Assembly: GCA_001770955.1 (NCBI GenBank)
Contig: MESL01000011.1
Span: forward strand, 35,211-99,210
DNA: 64,000 bases
Reading direction: 5' to 3'
Source of the DNA: Burkholderiales bacterium RIFCSPLOWO2_12_FULL_65_40
GTDB lineage: Bacteria; Pseudomonadota; Gammaproteobacteria; Burkholderiales; Burkholderiaceae_C
Of the stretch, positions 41,419 through 49,427 are shown one piece after another (the first letter of the stretch is position 1; each line of letters starts with the position of its first letter). Under the pieces are notes generated by a model, which had not been told where the DNA came from, searched no databases, and saw nothing but the letters and a program-made list of their open reading frames with translations. The translations under genes and the position numbers were made by a program.

Positions 41419-42342
41419 TCAGGCGGCAGCCTTGGCAGCAGCCACCTGGGCAGCCACCTCGGCAGCGAAGTCGTCCACCTTCTTCTCGATGCCTTCGCCC
41501 ACGACGAAGAGCGTGAAGCCCTTGACCGTGGTGCCAGCGGCCTTGAGCATCTGCTCGACGGTCTGCTTGTCGTTCTTCACGAAAGCCTGGTTGAACAGCG
41601 AGACTTCCTTCAGGTACTTCTGCACGCCGCCTTCGATGCGCTTGGCAACGATTTCGTCGGACTGTACGGGCTTGCCTTCGGCCGTTGCCTTGGCTGCATC
41701 TTCAGCCGCCTTGGCAGCAGCCACCGAGCGCTCTTTTTCGATCAGTTCGGCGGGCACTTCCGCGCTGGTCAGGGCCACGGGCTTCATCGCGGCGATGTGC
41801 ATGGCCACGTCCTTGGCTGCGGCCTCGTCGCCGTCGAACTCCACCACCACACCGATGCGCGTGCCGTGAAGGTAGGAGGCCAGCTTGTTGCTGCCACCGA
41901 AGTACTTGAAGCGGCGGAACGACATGTTCTCGCCAATCTTGCCGATCAGACCCTTGCGCACATCTTCCAGCGTGGGACCAAAGCTGTCCTGGCTGTAGGG
42001 CAGCGCGCCCAGGGCAGCGATGTCGGCAGGGTTGTGCTTGGCCACCAGTTCAGCCGCAGCCTTGGCCAGTGCGATGAAGCTATCGTTCTTGCTGACGAAG
42101 TCGGTTTCGCTGTTCACTTCGACCAGCGCGCCGTTGGTGCCGTTGATGAAGCTGGCGACCACGCCTTCGGCGGTGATGCGCGATGCAGCCTTGCCCGCTT
42201 TGGTGCCGAGCTTGACGCGCAGCAACTCTTCAGCCTTGGCCATATCGCCATCGGCCTCGGTCAGAGCCTTCTTGCACTCCATCATGGGGGCATCGGTCTT
42301 GCCACGCAGTTCGGCAACCATGCTTGCGGTAATTGCAGCCAT
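41419..42342 (-). CDS. tsf: Elongation factor Ts
   Basis: This 307-residue nucleotide exchange factor acts on EF-Tu. The N-terminal UBA-like domain ([20 protein letters not shown]) contains the EF-Tu-contacting [23 protein letters not shown] follows near residue 80, with the two core subdomains behind it. It lies 99 nt after rpsB, with an intrinsic hairpin terminator in the gap, so part of rpsB transcription likely stops before tsf. Confidence 0.97.
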   Translation of the reverse strand: MAAITASMVAELRGKTDAPMMECKKALTEADGDMAKAEELLRVKLGTKAGKAASRITAEGVVASFINGTNGALVEVNSETDFVSKNDSFIALAKAAAELVAKHNPADIAALGALPYSQDSFGPTLEDVRKGLIGKIGENMSFRRFKYFGGSNKLASYLHGTRIGVVVEFDGDEAAAKDVAMHIAAMKPVALTSAEVPAELIEKERSVAAAKAAEDAAKATAEGKPVQSDEIVAKRIEGGVQKYLKEVSLFNQAFVKNDKQTVEQMLKAAGTTVKGFTLFVVGEGIEKKVDDFAAEVAAQVAAAKAAA

Positions 42343-42379
42343 TCTTGTTTCTCCGTATTCAGTTCAATCGTTTCTAGAT

Positions 42380-42410
42380 AAAAAAAGGGGGCCCATCAAG
42401 CCCCTCTTTT
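42380..42410 (-). terminator. Intrinsic terminator/attenuator between rpsB and tsf
   Basis: On the minus strand GGGGC and GCCCC pair around a 7-nt loop, extended by a wobble pair, and are followed by seven T residues. It sits in the 99-nt rpsB-tsf gap, 31 nt after the rpsB stop. It probably sets the S2 to EF-Ts ratio; read-through must occur because the downstream genes depend on this transcription unit or on internal promoters. Confidence 0.75.
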
Positions 42411-42441
42411 TCTCCGCGACGCATCGCGCGGGCCCGGGACT

Positions 42442-43194
42442 TCAGGCAGCGGACTCTTCCACTTCCACGAACTCGTCAGCGCCTTCACCGGCAGCGGCCT
42501 TGACCACTTCGGTCACGGCGTTGTTGCGGCCTTCGATGATGGCGTCAGCCATGGCGCGCACATACAGGTCCACGGCCTTGGCCGAGTCGTCGTTGCCGGG
42601 GATGACGTAGTCAATGCCTTCGGGCGAGTGGTTGGTATCGACCACACCGATCAGCGGAATGCCCAGCTTCTTGGCTTCGGCGATGGCGATCTTGTGGAAG
42701 CCCACATCAACCACGAAAATGGCGTCGGGCAGGGCGTTCATGTCCTGAATGCCGCCGATGTCCTTCTCGAGCTTTTCGATCTCGCGGGTGAACATCAGCT
42801 GTTCTTTCTTGCTCAGGGACTCCAGGCCAGCTTCCTGCTGGGCCTTCATGTCCTTGAGGCGCTTGATCGAGGTCTTCACGGTCTTGAAGTTCGTCAGCAT
42901 GCCGCCCAGCCAGCGCTGGTTCACGAAGGGCACGCCTGCACGGGCGGCTTCGGCGGCGACGGTGTCACGGGCCTGGCGCTTGGTGCCGACAATCAGGATG
43001 GTGCCGCGGTTGGCCGACAGTTGCGTGGCGAACTTGGTGGCGCTCTGGAGCAGCGGCAGCGACTTTTCCAGATTGATGATGTGGATCTTGTTGCGGTGAC
43101 CGAAGATGTACGGGGCCATCTTGGGGTTCCAGAAGCGGGTCTGGTGGCCGAAGTGGACACCGGCTTCCAGCATTTCGCGCATGGTGACGGACAT
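42442..43194 (-). CDS. rpsB: 30S ribosomal protein S2
   Basis: This 250-residue protein begins [20 protein letters not shown], with [16 protein letters not shown] and [15 protein letters not shown] as family signatures. The C-terminal tail is acidic ([12 protein letters not shown]). The ATG at 43194 is preceded by GGAG with 7-nt spacing. The open frame extends far upstream through unrelated sequence antisense to the amidase gene and was rejected. It is the first gene of the conserved envelope/translation cluster on this strand. Confidence 0.97.
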   Translation of the reverse strand: MSVTMREMLEAGVHFGHQTRFWNPKMAPYIFGHRNKIHIINLEKSLPLLQSATKFATQLSANRGTILIVGTKRQARDTVAAEAARAGVPFVNQRWLGGMLTNFKTVKTSIKRLKDMKAQQEAGLESLSKKEQLMFTREIEKLEKDIGGIQDMNALPDAIFVVDVGFHKIAIAEAKKLGIPLIGVVDTNHSPEGIDYVIPGNDDSAKAVDLYVRAMADAIIEGRNNAVTEVVKAAAGEGADEFVEVEESAA

Positions 43195-43333
43195 GAGAAT
43201 TCTCCAAAGGTTGGGTCTAAAATCCAGCCCGACATTTGCGGCCTTCCGGGCCGCAACACCTTGATGGGACTGGTTTGCGATTTGTCTTGCCCGGTTCTTA
43301 CACCCGGCAAAACCCAAAGATTCTAGCACAAGC

Positions 43334-44704
43334 ATGCCCAAAGACCTTGACACCACGCGGCGCATGCTGCAGGCCGGCCAGACCAGCTCCCCTGCCGAGA
43401 TGGGCAGGGCGCTGGCCGCCGCCCGCTCTGCGGCCTGCGCCCAGGTTTTCTCCCGCACCTTGTTCGACGAAGCCCTGGCCTGCGCCGCGCGGCCCGGCCT
43501 GGAACAGCTGCCACTGGCCGGCCTGGCCGTTTCGGTGAAGGACCTTTTCGATATCCAGGGACAGCCCACGCCGGCCGGTTCGCTGGTGCTGGCCGACGCC
43601 CCGCCCGCCCCGTGCGACAGCCCTGCCGTGGCGCGGCTGCGGGCAGCCGGCGCGGCCATCGTGGGCCGCACGAACATGGTCGAGTTCGCGTTTTCCGGCG
43701 TGGGCACCAACCCGCACCACGGCACGCCCGCTGCCTGGGACGGACGCTTTGGCGCCCTGAGCGGCCCGGCGCGTGTGCCCGGCGGGTCGTCATCGGGCGC
43801 CGCTGTTTCAGTGGCCACGGGCGCGGCCTTCATCGGCTTGGGCTCGGATACCGGTGGCTCGATCCGCATCCCGGCGGCCCTGTGCGGCATCGTGGGCTTC
43901 AAGAACACCGCACGCCTGGTGCCCACCACGGGGGCCGTGCCGCTGTCGACCACGCTCGACACCGCCTGCGCGCTCACGCGCACCGTGCGCGACGCGGTGC
44001 TCACGCATGAGATCCTGGCCGCGCGCCGTGTCACCCGCAGCCCGGCACCGCTGTCGGCCTGGCGCCTGGCCGTGCCCACACGCACCTTCCTCGACGGCCT
44101 GGAGCCGGCGGTGGCAAGCGCTTTCGAGCGCACACTGGCGGCGCTGCGCCAGGCCGGTGCCCGCATCGACACCATCGACCTGCCCCAGGTGGCCGCCCTG
44201 GCCGGCATCCAGGCCACCGGCGGCTTCTCGGCGGCCGAAAGCTACGCCTGGCATCGCCCCCTGCTGGCCCGCGATGCCCGGCGCTACGACCCGCGCGTGC
44301 GCACCCGCATCGAGCGCGGCGCAGCCATGGCGGCCTATGAATACATCGATCTGCTGCAAGCGCGCCAGCGCTGGATCGCCAGCGTCGAGGCTGCCATCGA
44401 CGGGTATGACGCCCTGCTCTCGCCCACCGTACCCATCGTGGCACCCACTCTTGCCAGCGTCGCGCCCGCCGACGGTCGCGATGCCGCACAGGACGCCGCA
44501 CGCGACGCCGAATTCTTCCGCGTCAACGGCCTGCTGCTGCGCAACACGAGCATCGTCAACATGCTCGATGGCTGCGCGCTGTCTTTGCCCTGCCACGGCG
44601 CAGGGGAACTGCCGGTCGGGCTGATGGTGTGGCATGCTGCACTGCACGATGATGCCGTGCTCAATATCGGCCTGCGGATCGAAGAAACACTACAAAAACA
44701 ATAG
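43334..44704 (+). CDS. Amidase-signature-family hydrolase
   Basis: This enzyme of 456 residues has the Ser-cisSer-Lys catalytic set: Lys69 in [12 protein letters not shown], the [14 protein letters not shown] loop at 150-163, and the nucleophile Ser176 in [12 protein letters not shown]. There is no signal peptide. It lacks obvious GatA-specific context (no gatB or gatC nearby), so it is probably a catabolic or detoxifying amidase of unknown substrate. The stop codon lies inside a dispersed repeat (copy 6), and a D-amino-acid dehydrogenase-like gene follows 50 nt later on the same strand. It diverges from rpsB. Confidence 0.88.
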   Translation: MPKDLDTTRRMLQAGQTSSPAEMGRALAAARSAACAQVFSRTLFDEALACAARPGLEQLPLAGLAVSVKDLFDIQGQPTPAGSLVLADAPPAPCDSPAVARLRAAGAAIVGRTNMVEFAFSGVGTNPHHGTPAAWDGRFGALSGPARVPGGSSSGAAVSVATGAAFIGLGSDTGGSIRIPAALCGIVGFKNTARLVPTTGAVPLSTTLDTACALTRTVRDAVLTHEILAARRVTRSPAPLSAWRLAVPTRTFLDGLEPAVASAFERTLAALRQAGARIDTIDLPQVAALAGIQATGGFSAAESYAWHRPLLARDARRYDPRVRTRIERGAAMAAYEYIDLLQARQRWIASVEAAIDGYDALLSPTVPIVAPTLASVAPADGRDAAQDAARDAEFFRVNGLLLRNTSIVNMLDGCALSLPCHGAGELPVGLMVWHAALHDDAVLNIGLRIEETLQKQ

Positions 44705-44754
44705 CTGCTAGCGCTTATCCACATTGCGCTAGATGCCAAAAACTCTCTGAATTC
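44688..44754 (+). repeat. Dispersed palindromic repeat, copy 6 (amidase 3' end / intergenic)
   Basis: This is the clearest copy: CACTACAAAAACAATAGCTG, then CTAGCGCTTATCCAC, TGCGCTAGATGCC and an AAAAACTCTCTGAATT tail. The amidase stop codon TAG is supplied by the ATAGCT block. The copy ends directly before the ATG of the next gene, so it fills the whole intergenic gap. Confidence 0.85.
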
Positions 44755-46005
44755 ATGAAGATAGCCATCGTGGGCGCCGGCATTGTCGGCGTCACCACCG
44801 CGTATGAATTGGCGCAGGACGGCCACGCCGTCACCGTATTCGAACAGCGCAGCGCCGCCGCCGAGGAAGCCAGCTTTGCCACCGGCGGCCTGCTGGCCCC
44901 CGGAGTACTCTCTCCCTGGTCGGCCCCCGGCACCATGCAGATGCCCAGCTACTTCGGCAGTCAGGCGCCCTTGCGCCTGGGCAGCGCGCTCACGCTGTCC
45001 GAGCTGTCCTGGCTGCGGCGCTGGCGCCGTGCCGCGCGCGCTTGCGCCAAGAGCGGCGAACCCCTGCCCCCCCTGAGGGCTCTGGAAAGGCTGGCACGTT
45101 ACAGCCATGCTCGTCTGCAGCACCTGACCGAATCACTCGATCTGCACTTCGAGCACAGCGCAGGCACCCTGCTCCTGCTGCGCACACCCCACGATGCCGA
45201 GGCGCTGACACCCGCGCTCAAGGCCCTGCGCGACGCGGGCAGCACCATCCATGAGGTGGACGCCGACACGGCCCGCCGCATCGAGCCGGGGCTGTCACCC
45301 TCTCTCGCGCTGACCGGCGCCCTGCACCTGCCCGACGGGCTGTCCGGCAACTGCCGCCAGTTCGCGCTGCTGCTGCGCCAGGCCGCGCAGCAGCACGGCG
45401 CGCAATTCCATTTCGGCACCCGCGTCGCCCGGCTGGCCAGCCACCCGGTCGGCGTGCAGCTGGATGGCGAACCCGAGTCCCGCCCCTTCGACGCCGTGGT
45501 GCTGTGCGCAGGTGTGCAAAGCGCAGCCCTGCTGCAGCCAATGGGCCAGCGCCTGCCCTTGGTAGCGCTGCATGGCAGCTCGGTCAGCGCCCCCCTGCGC
45601 GAAGAACTGCACGCCCCCCAGGGCGTGGTGGTGGACGTGCAGACACAGACCACCATCGCCCGCCTGGGCCAGCGCGTGCGCGTCTCGGGCGGAGCCGAGC
45701 TGGGCCGCGGCACGGCACAGGCCCATCCGCAGACGCTGAACACGCTGTACCGGGTGCTCGGTGAATGCTTCCCCGGCGGCGTCACGCACTCCAGCGGCCT
45801 GCAGGTCTGGCGCGGCGCCCGCCCCATGCTGCCCGACGGACCGCCTGCAGTCGGCGCCACCACCGTGCCGGGCCTGTGGCTCAACCTCGGCCATGGCGCC
45901 AGCGGCTGGTCCCTGGCCTGCGGCAGTGCGCGCGCACTGGCCGACCAGATCGCCGGCAAGACCCCGGACATCGACCTCGAAGGACTGTGCGCACAGCGTT
46001 TCTGA
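44755..46005 (+). CDS. FAD-dependent D-amino-acid dehydrogenase-like oxidoreductase (DadA family)
   Basis: This protein of 416 residues has an N-terminal dinucleotide-binding motif KIAIVGAGIVGVTTAYELAQ (residues 2-21) and AVTVFEQ. Further DadA-family segments are TGGLLAPGVLSPWSAPGTM and the C-terminal WLNLGHGASGWSLACGSARALADQIAG, which closes the FAD site. It probably oxidises D-amino acids to 2-oxo acids, passing electrons to the respiratory chain. No racemase gene lies nearby, so the physiological substrate is open. It follows the amidase gene and precedes nnr, both on plus. Confidence 0.9.
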   Translation: MKIAIVGAGIVGVTTAYELAQDGHAVTVFEQRSAAAEEASFATGGLLAPGVLSPWSAPGTMQMPSYFGSQAPLRLGSALTLSELSWLRRWRRAARACAKSGEPLPPLRALERLARYSHARLQHLTESLDLHFEHSAGTLLLLRTPHDAEALTPALKALRDAGSTIHEVDADTARRIEPGLSPSLALTGALHLPDGLSGNCRQFALLLRQAAQQHGAQFHFGTRVARLASHPVGVQLDGEPESRPFDAVVLCAGVQSAALLQPMGQRLPLVALHGSSVSAPLREELHAPQGVVVDVQTQTTIARLGQRVRVSGGAELGRGTAQAHPQTLNTLYRVLGECFPGGVTHSSGLQVWRGARPMLPDGPPAVGATTVPGLWLNLGHGASGWSLACGSARALADQIAGKTPDIDLEGLCAQRF

Positions 46006-46063
46006 TCACTACACTCGCGCACAATGGCCCATCGCCCCGCCTGGGGCCCAGCCGCCTGCCGTC

Positions 46064-47578
46064 ATGCACCGCATCTACCCAGACCAGCCGCACCCGCTCC
46101 ACGACACTGCCGCCACGCGCCGCCTCGAGCAGACCGCCGCCGCCCTTCTGCCCGCGCACACGCTGATGCAGCGCGCCGGGCTGGCCGTGGCCCGGCTGGC
46201 ACGCGCGCTGGCACCCCACGCGCGCACCATCTGGATCGCCTGCGGCCCGGGCAACAACGGCGGCGATGGGCTGGAGGCCGCGATGCACCTGCACCAGCAG
46301 GGCCTGCCCGTGGTCGTGACCTGGCTGGGCGTACCCGAAAGCGCGCCAGCAGACGCCCTGCGCTCCTGGCAGCGCGCCCAGGACGCAGGCGTGCAGTTCT
46401 CCCATGAAGCGCCCTCCGGGCTGGGGCCGAACGACCTGTGCATCGATGCCTTGCTGGGTATCGGCCTGGCGCCCGGCGACACCCGTCCCGCACCCCAGGG
46501 CCGCCTGACCACGCTCCTGGCGCAGTTGCGTTGCAGCCCGGCCACGCTGCTGGCGGTGGACCTGCCCACGGGGCTGCAGGGCGACACCGGCCAGTACGCG
46601 CCTGGTTTTGCTCCTCGCTCCGATGCCGGCTACAGGGCCGAGCGCCACACCCTGGCCCTGCTCACGCTCAAGCCCGGACTATTCACCGGCACCGGGCGCG
46701 ATGCAGCCGGCACCGTCTGGCTCGACGGTCTGGAATGCGACACCTCCAGCGAGCCTCCCGGCGCATGGCTGTCAGGCCCGCCGGAGTCACGGGTACGCGC
46801 GCACTCCAGCCACAAGGGCAGCTATGGCGACGTGGCCGTCATCGGCGGCGAAGGCCTGCAGGCGCGCGGCATGGGCATGACCGGGGCCGCACTGCTGGCC
46901 GCCAGCGCGGCCCTGCACGGCGGTGCGGGGCGCGTGCTGGTTTCTCTGCTGGGGGGCAGCGCGCTGGAACTCGATGTGCTGCAACCCGAACTGATGTTCC
47001 GCCATGTCGATGTGCTGCCCATGGCACAGCTCACCGTGGTGTGCGGCTGCGGCGGCGGCGAGGCCGTGCGCGCCGTGCTGCCCCGGGTGCTGGCGCAGGC
47101 GCCGCGCCTGGTGCTCGATGCCGATGCGCTCAACGCCGTGGCTGCCGATGCGGCGCTCCAGCAGGCCCTGGCGGCCCGTGCACACCAGAGCCAGGCCACC
47201 GTGCTGACTCCGCACCCGCTGGAGGCGGCCAGGCTGCTGGGCAGGGATACCGGCGCGGTGCAGGCGCACCGTCTGGTGGCCGCCGAACAACTGTCAACCC
47301 GGTTCGGCTGCGTGGTGGTGCTCAAGGGGTCGGGCAGCGTGATCGCCGCGCCCGGCCAACCGCCCACCATCAACCCCACAGGCAATGCGCGGCTGGCCAC
47401 AGCCGGCACAGGCGATGTGCTCGCCGGCCTGATCGGGGCACGCTGGGCCGCCGGCGCGGATCCCCTGCGCGCGGCCATCGAAGCCGTGTACACCCATGGC
47501 CGGGCCGCCGAGGCCTGGCCCACCGGGCAGGTGTTGACCGCCGGCGCCCTGGCACGGGGCTTGGTCAGACCAGTGTGA
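46064..47578 (+). CDS. nnr: Bifunctional NAD(P)H-hydrate epimerase / dehydratase
   Basis: This fusion protein of 504 residues repairs damaged NADHX and NADPHX. The N-terminal YjeF epimerase domain (about 1-225) has ACGPGNNGGDGLEAAMHLH near residue 60. The C-terminal ribokinase-like dehydratase domain (about 240-500) has HKGSYGDVAVIGG and NPTGNARLATAGTGDVLAGL near 430. The ATG at 46064 gives a standard start (HRIYPDQPHPLHD). The frame is open further upstream into the preceding gene and was not used. It overlaps the convergent AraC-type gene by 14 nt. Confidence 0.95.
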   Translation: MHRIYPDQPHPLHDTAATRRLEQTAAALLPAHTLMQRAGLAVARLARALAPHARTIWIACGPGNNGGDGLEAAMHLHQQGLPVVVTWLGVPESAPADALRSWQRAQDAGVQFSHEAPSGLGPNDLCIDALLGIGLAPGDTRPAPQGRLTTLLAQLRCSPATLLAVDLPTGLQGDTGQYAPGFAPRSDAGYRAERHTLALLTLKPGLFTGTGRDAAGTVWLDGLECDTSSEPPGAWLSGPPESRVRAHSSHKGSYGDVAVIGGEGLQARGMGMTGAALLAASAALHGGAGRVLVSLLGGSALELDVLQPELMFRHVDVLPMAQLTVVCGCGGGEAVRAVLPRVLAQAPRLVLDADALNAVAADAALQQALAARAHQSQATVLTPHPLEAARLLGRDTGAVQAHRLVAAEQLSTRFGCVVVLKGSGSVIAAPGQPPTINPTGNARLATAGTGDVLAGLIGARWAAGADPLRAAIEAVYTHGRAAEAWPTGQVLTAGALARGLVRPV

Positions 47579-48299
47579 CCTCGCGCAGCGGCTTGAGCAC
47601 ACTCGATGGTGTCATGCCAAACGTCTGGCGGAAGGTGCGGCTGAAATGCGCTGAATCGCTGAACGCACCGTGCAGCGCTGCATCGGTCAGCCGCGTTTGC
47701 GTGGCCAGCCCCGCCATGGCGGCCCGCACCTGCGACCACACGCGGTAGCTGCGAAAACTCACGCCCATCTCCTCGCGGAACAGGTGGTTGAACCGCGAGG
47801 CGGAAAGATGAGCAGCCTGCGCCACCTGCCCGCGCATCAAGGCGCCATCGCGCGCCATGCGCAGGTGCTGCAGACTGCACAGCACGCGCGCATCCAGTTC
47901 GGCGGCCGCCTCGAAGCGCCAATGCAGCAGGGCCTGCAGGTCAAAGCTGCGCAGGCGGGCCTCCATGGCGCTGCGTGCGCCGGTCCGCACGGCGGGGTCG
48001 AAAACCACGCCCCCCAACCGCTGCAAGTGCGGTCGCAGACTGCGGGCCTCGGCGCAATCGGGCTCCAGGTACACCAATGCCACGCGCTCACCGCACGGAT
48101 CGAACAGATGCCAGACACCCGTGTCGATGAGTGCGCTGTGGCAGGTTTCCGTGCGCCCGTGCGCCAGGTGCACCGCGAAGCGCCCCGACAGCCCCAGCAG
48201 CAGCACAGGCGCGGCATGGCGGTGCCAGCCGGTAGCCGGAAGCTCTCCCACATACAGGGCACGGTTGGCGCCCAGGGTCAACGTGTTCGTCGCGGACAT
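47565..48299 (-). CDS. AraC-family transcriptional regulator
   Basis: This protein of 244 residues has an N-terminal cupin-like ligand domain (LYVGELPATGWHRHAAPVLLLGLSGRF). The C-terminal pair of helix-turn-helices spans about residues 145-240: GQVAQAAHLSASRFNHLFREEMGVSF and LTDAALHGAFSDSAHFSRTFRQTFG. The ATG at 48299 starts SATNTLTLGANRALYVGE. It diverges from a secreted alpha/beta hydrolase with a 96-nt gap, a layout in which such a regulator often controls its neighbour and itself; the effector is unknown. The 3' end overlaps nnr by 14 nt. Confidence 0.88.
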   Translation of the reverse strand: MSATNTLTLGANRALYVGELPATGWHRHAAPVLLLGLSGRFAVHLAHGRTETCHSALIDTGVWHLFDPCGERVALVYLEPDCAEARSLRPHLQRLGGVVFDPAVRTGARSAMEARLRSFDLQALLHWRFEAAAELDARVLCSLQHLRMARDGALMRGQVAQAAHLSASRFNHLFREEMGVSFRSYRVWSQVRAAMAGLATQTRLTDAALHGAFSDSAHFSRTFRQTFGMTPSSVLKPLREVTLV

Positions 48300-48395
48300 A
48301 GCCCAAACATACAAGCATTTCGGCGCGCCTGCCCATACCCTCCAGCACACCGGACACGGCGCCGCCGGGCACCACCGCCACCCCCGATACCCTTG

Positions 48396-49361
48396 ATGGA
48401 GACTTCTTTGACACGCACTCTTCTCGCCCTCTGCTCCCTGCTGCTGGCCTGCACCGCAGGCGCCTACCATGCCTTGCCGGGCCTGTTCAAGGAGCCGCTG
48501 CTACAGATGAACCGCGCACTTTCGGGCCTGGAAGAAAAAACGATCCGGGTCGCAGGGCATGACATCCACTACCTGGAGGGCGGCCAGGGCGAGACGCCCA
48601 TCGTGCTGCTGCACGGCATTTTTGCAGAGAAGGACCACTGGACGGACTTCGCGCGTTCGCTGACCGGCCAGCACCGCATCCTGGCCCCCGACCTGCCCGG
48701 CTTTGGCGAGAGCAGCCGGCACGAGGGCGAAGCCTACGACTACGCCGCACAGACCGAACGCCTGCGGGCCCTGCTCGATGCACTGGGCCTGGCGCGCGTG
48801 CACCTGGCTGGCAGTTCTATGGGGGGCACGCTGGCGGCGCTGCTGGCCCTGCAGCACCCCGAACGCGTGGCCAGCGTGGCCTTCGTGGGTGCGCCACACG
48901 GCATTCGGTCAGCCAGACCCAGCGCCATGGACCGCCTGATCGATCAAGGCCAGGCCCCGCTGGTCGCGCACGACGCAGCGTCTTTCGAGGCCATGATGGA
49001 ACTGGTGTTTGAAAAACGCCCGTTTCTGCCCTACCCCATCGTGCATGCCGCGCAGGCCGAAGCCCTGCGCAACGCCCCCTCGAACATGCGCTTGTGGCAG
49101 GCGCAACTGAAGGACCGCTACCTGCTGCAAGAGCGCGTCGGCGCGCTCCAGGCGCCGACGCTGGTGCTCTGGGGTGACCGGGACCACGTATTTGATGCCA
49201 CAGGCGCAGAAGTGCTGCGCACCCATCTGCCCCAGGCACACATCTCGGTGCTGCCGGACCTGGGGCATCTGCCGATGATGGAGGCCCCCGGAGACGTCGC
49301 ACACCGGTACGCGGGATTTCTGCAAAGCCTGGCACAGCCGGTAGCCCCTGGCAACCGCTGA
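48396..49361 (+). CDS. Exported alpha/beta-hydrolase (lipase/esterase-like)
   Basis: This protein of 321 residues has an N-terminal hydrophobic segment (LTRTLLALCSLLLACTAGA, residues ~5-23) that looks like a signal peptide. An LLAC sequence within it could be a lipobox. The alpha/beta fold shows the oxyanion segment VLLHGIFAEKDHW, the nucleophile elbow GSSMGG (LAGSSMGGTLAAL), acid WGDRDHVF and His in DLGHLPMMEAP, a complete catalytic triad. It is likely a lipase or esterase in the cell envelope. It diverges from an AraC-type regulator and converges on rnr. Confidence 0.87.
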   Translation: METSLTRTLLALCSLLLACTAGAYHALPGLFKEPLLQMNRALSGLEEKTIRVAGHDIHYLEGGQGETPIVLLHGIFAEKDHWTDFARSLTGQHRILAPDLPGFGESSRHEGEAYDYAAQTERLRALLDALGLARVHLAGSSMGGTLAALLALQHPERVASVAFVGAPHGIRSARPSAMDRLIDQGQAPLVAHDAASFEAMMELVFEKRPFLPYPIVHAAQAEALRNAPSNMRLWQAQLKDRYLLQERVGALQAPTLVLWGDRDHVFDATGAEVLRTHLPQAHISVLPDLGHLPMMEAPGDVAHRYAGFLQSLAQPVAPGNR

Positions 49362-49427
49362 AAACACATAAAAACAGCGCCCGACGCCCTTGCATCAAGC
49401 GCCGTGCGCTATGGATTCAGAAGCACA

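Noticed and set aside
43195..44217. Upstream extension of rpsB to about 590 codons
   Set aside because: The extension lies antisense to the amidase gene; S2 is normally about 250 residues, and GGAG precedes the internal ATG.
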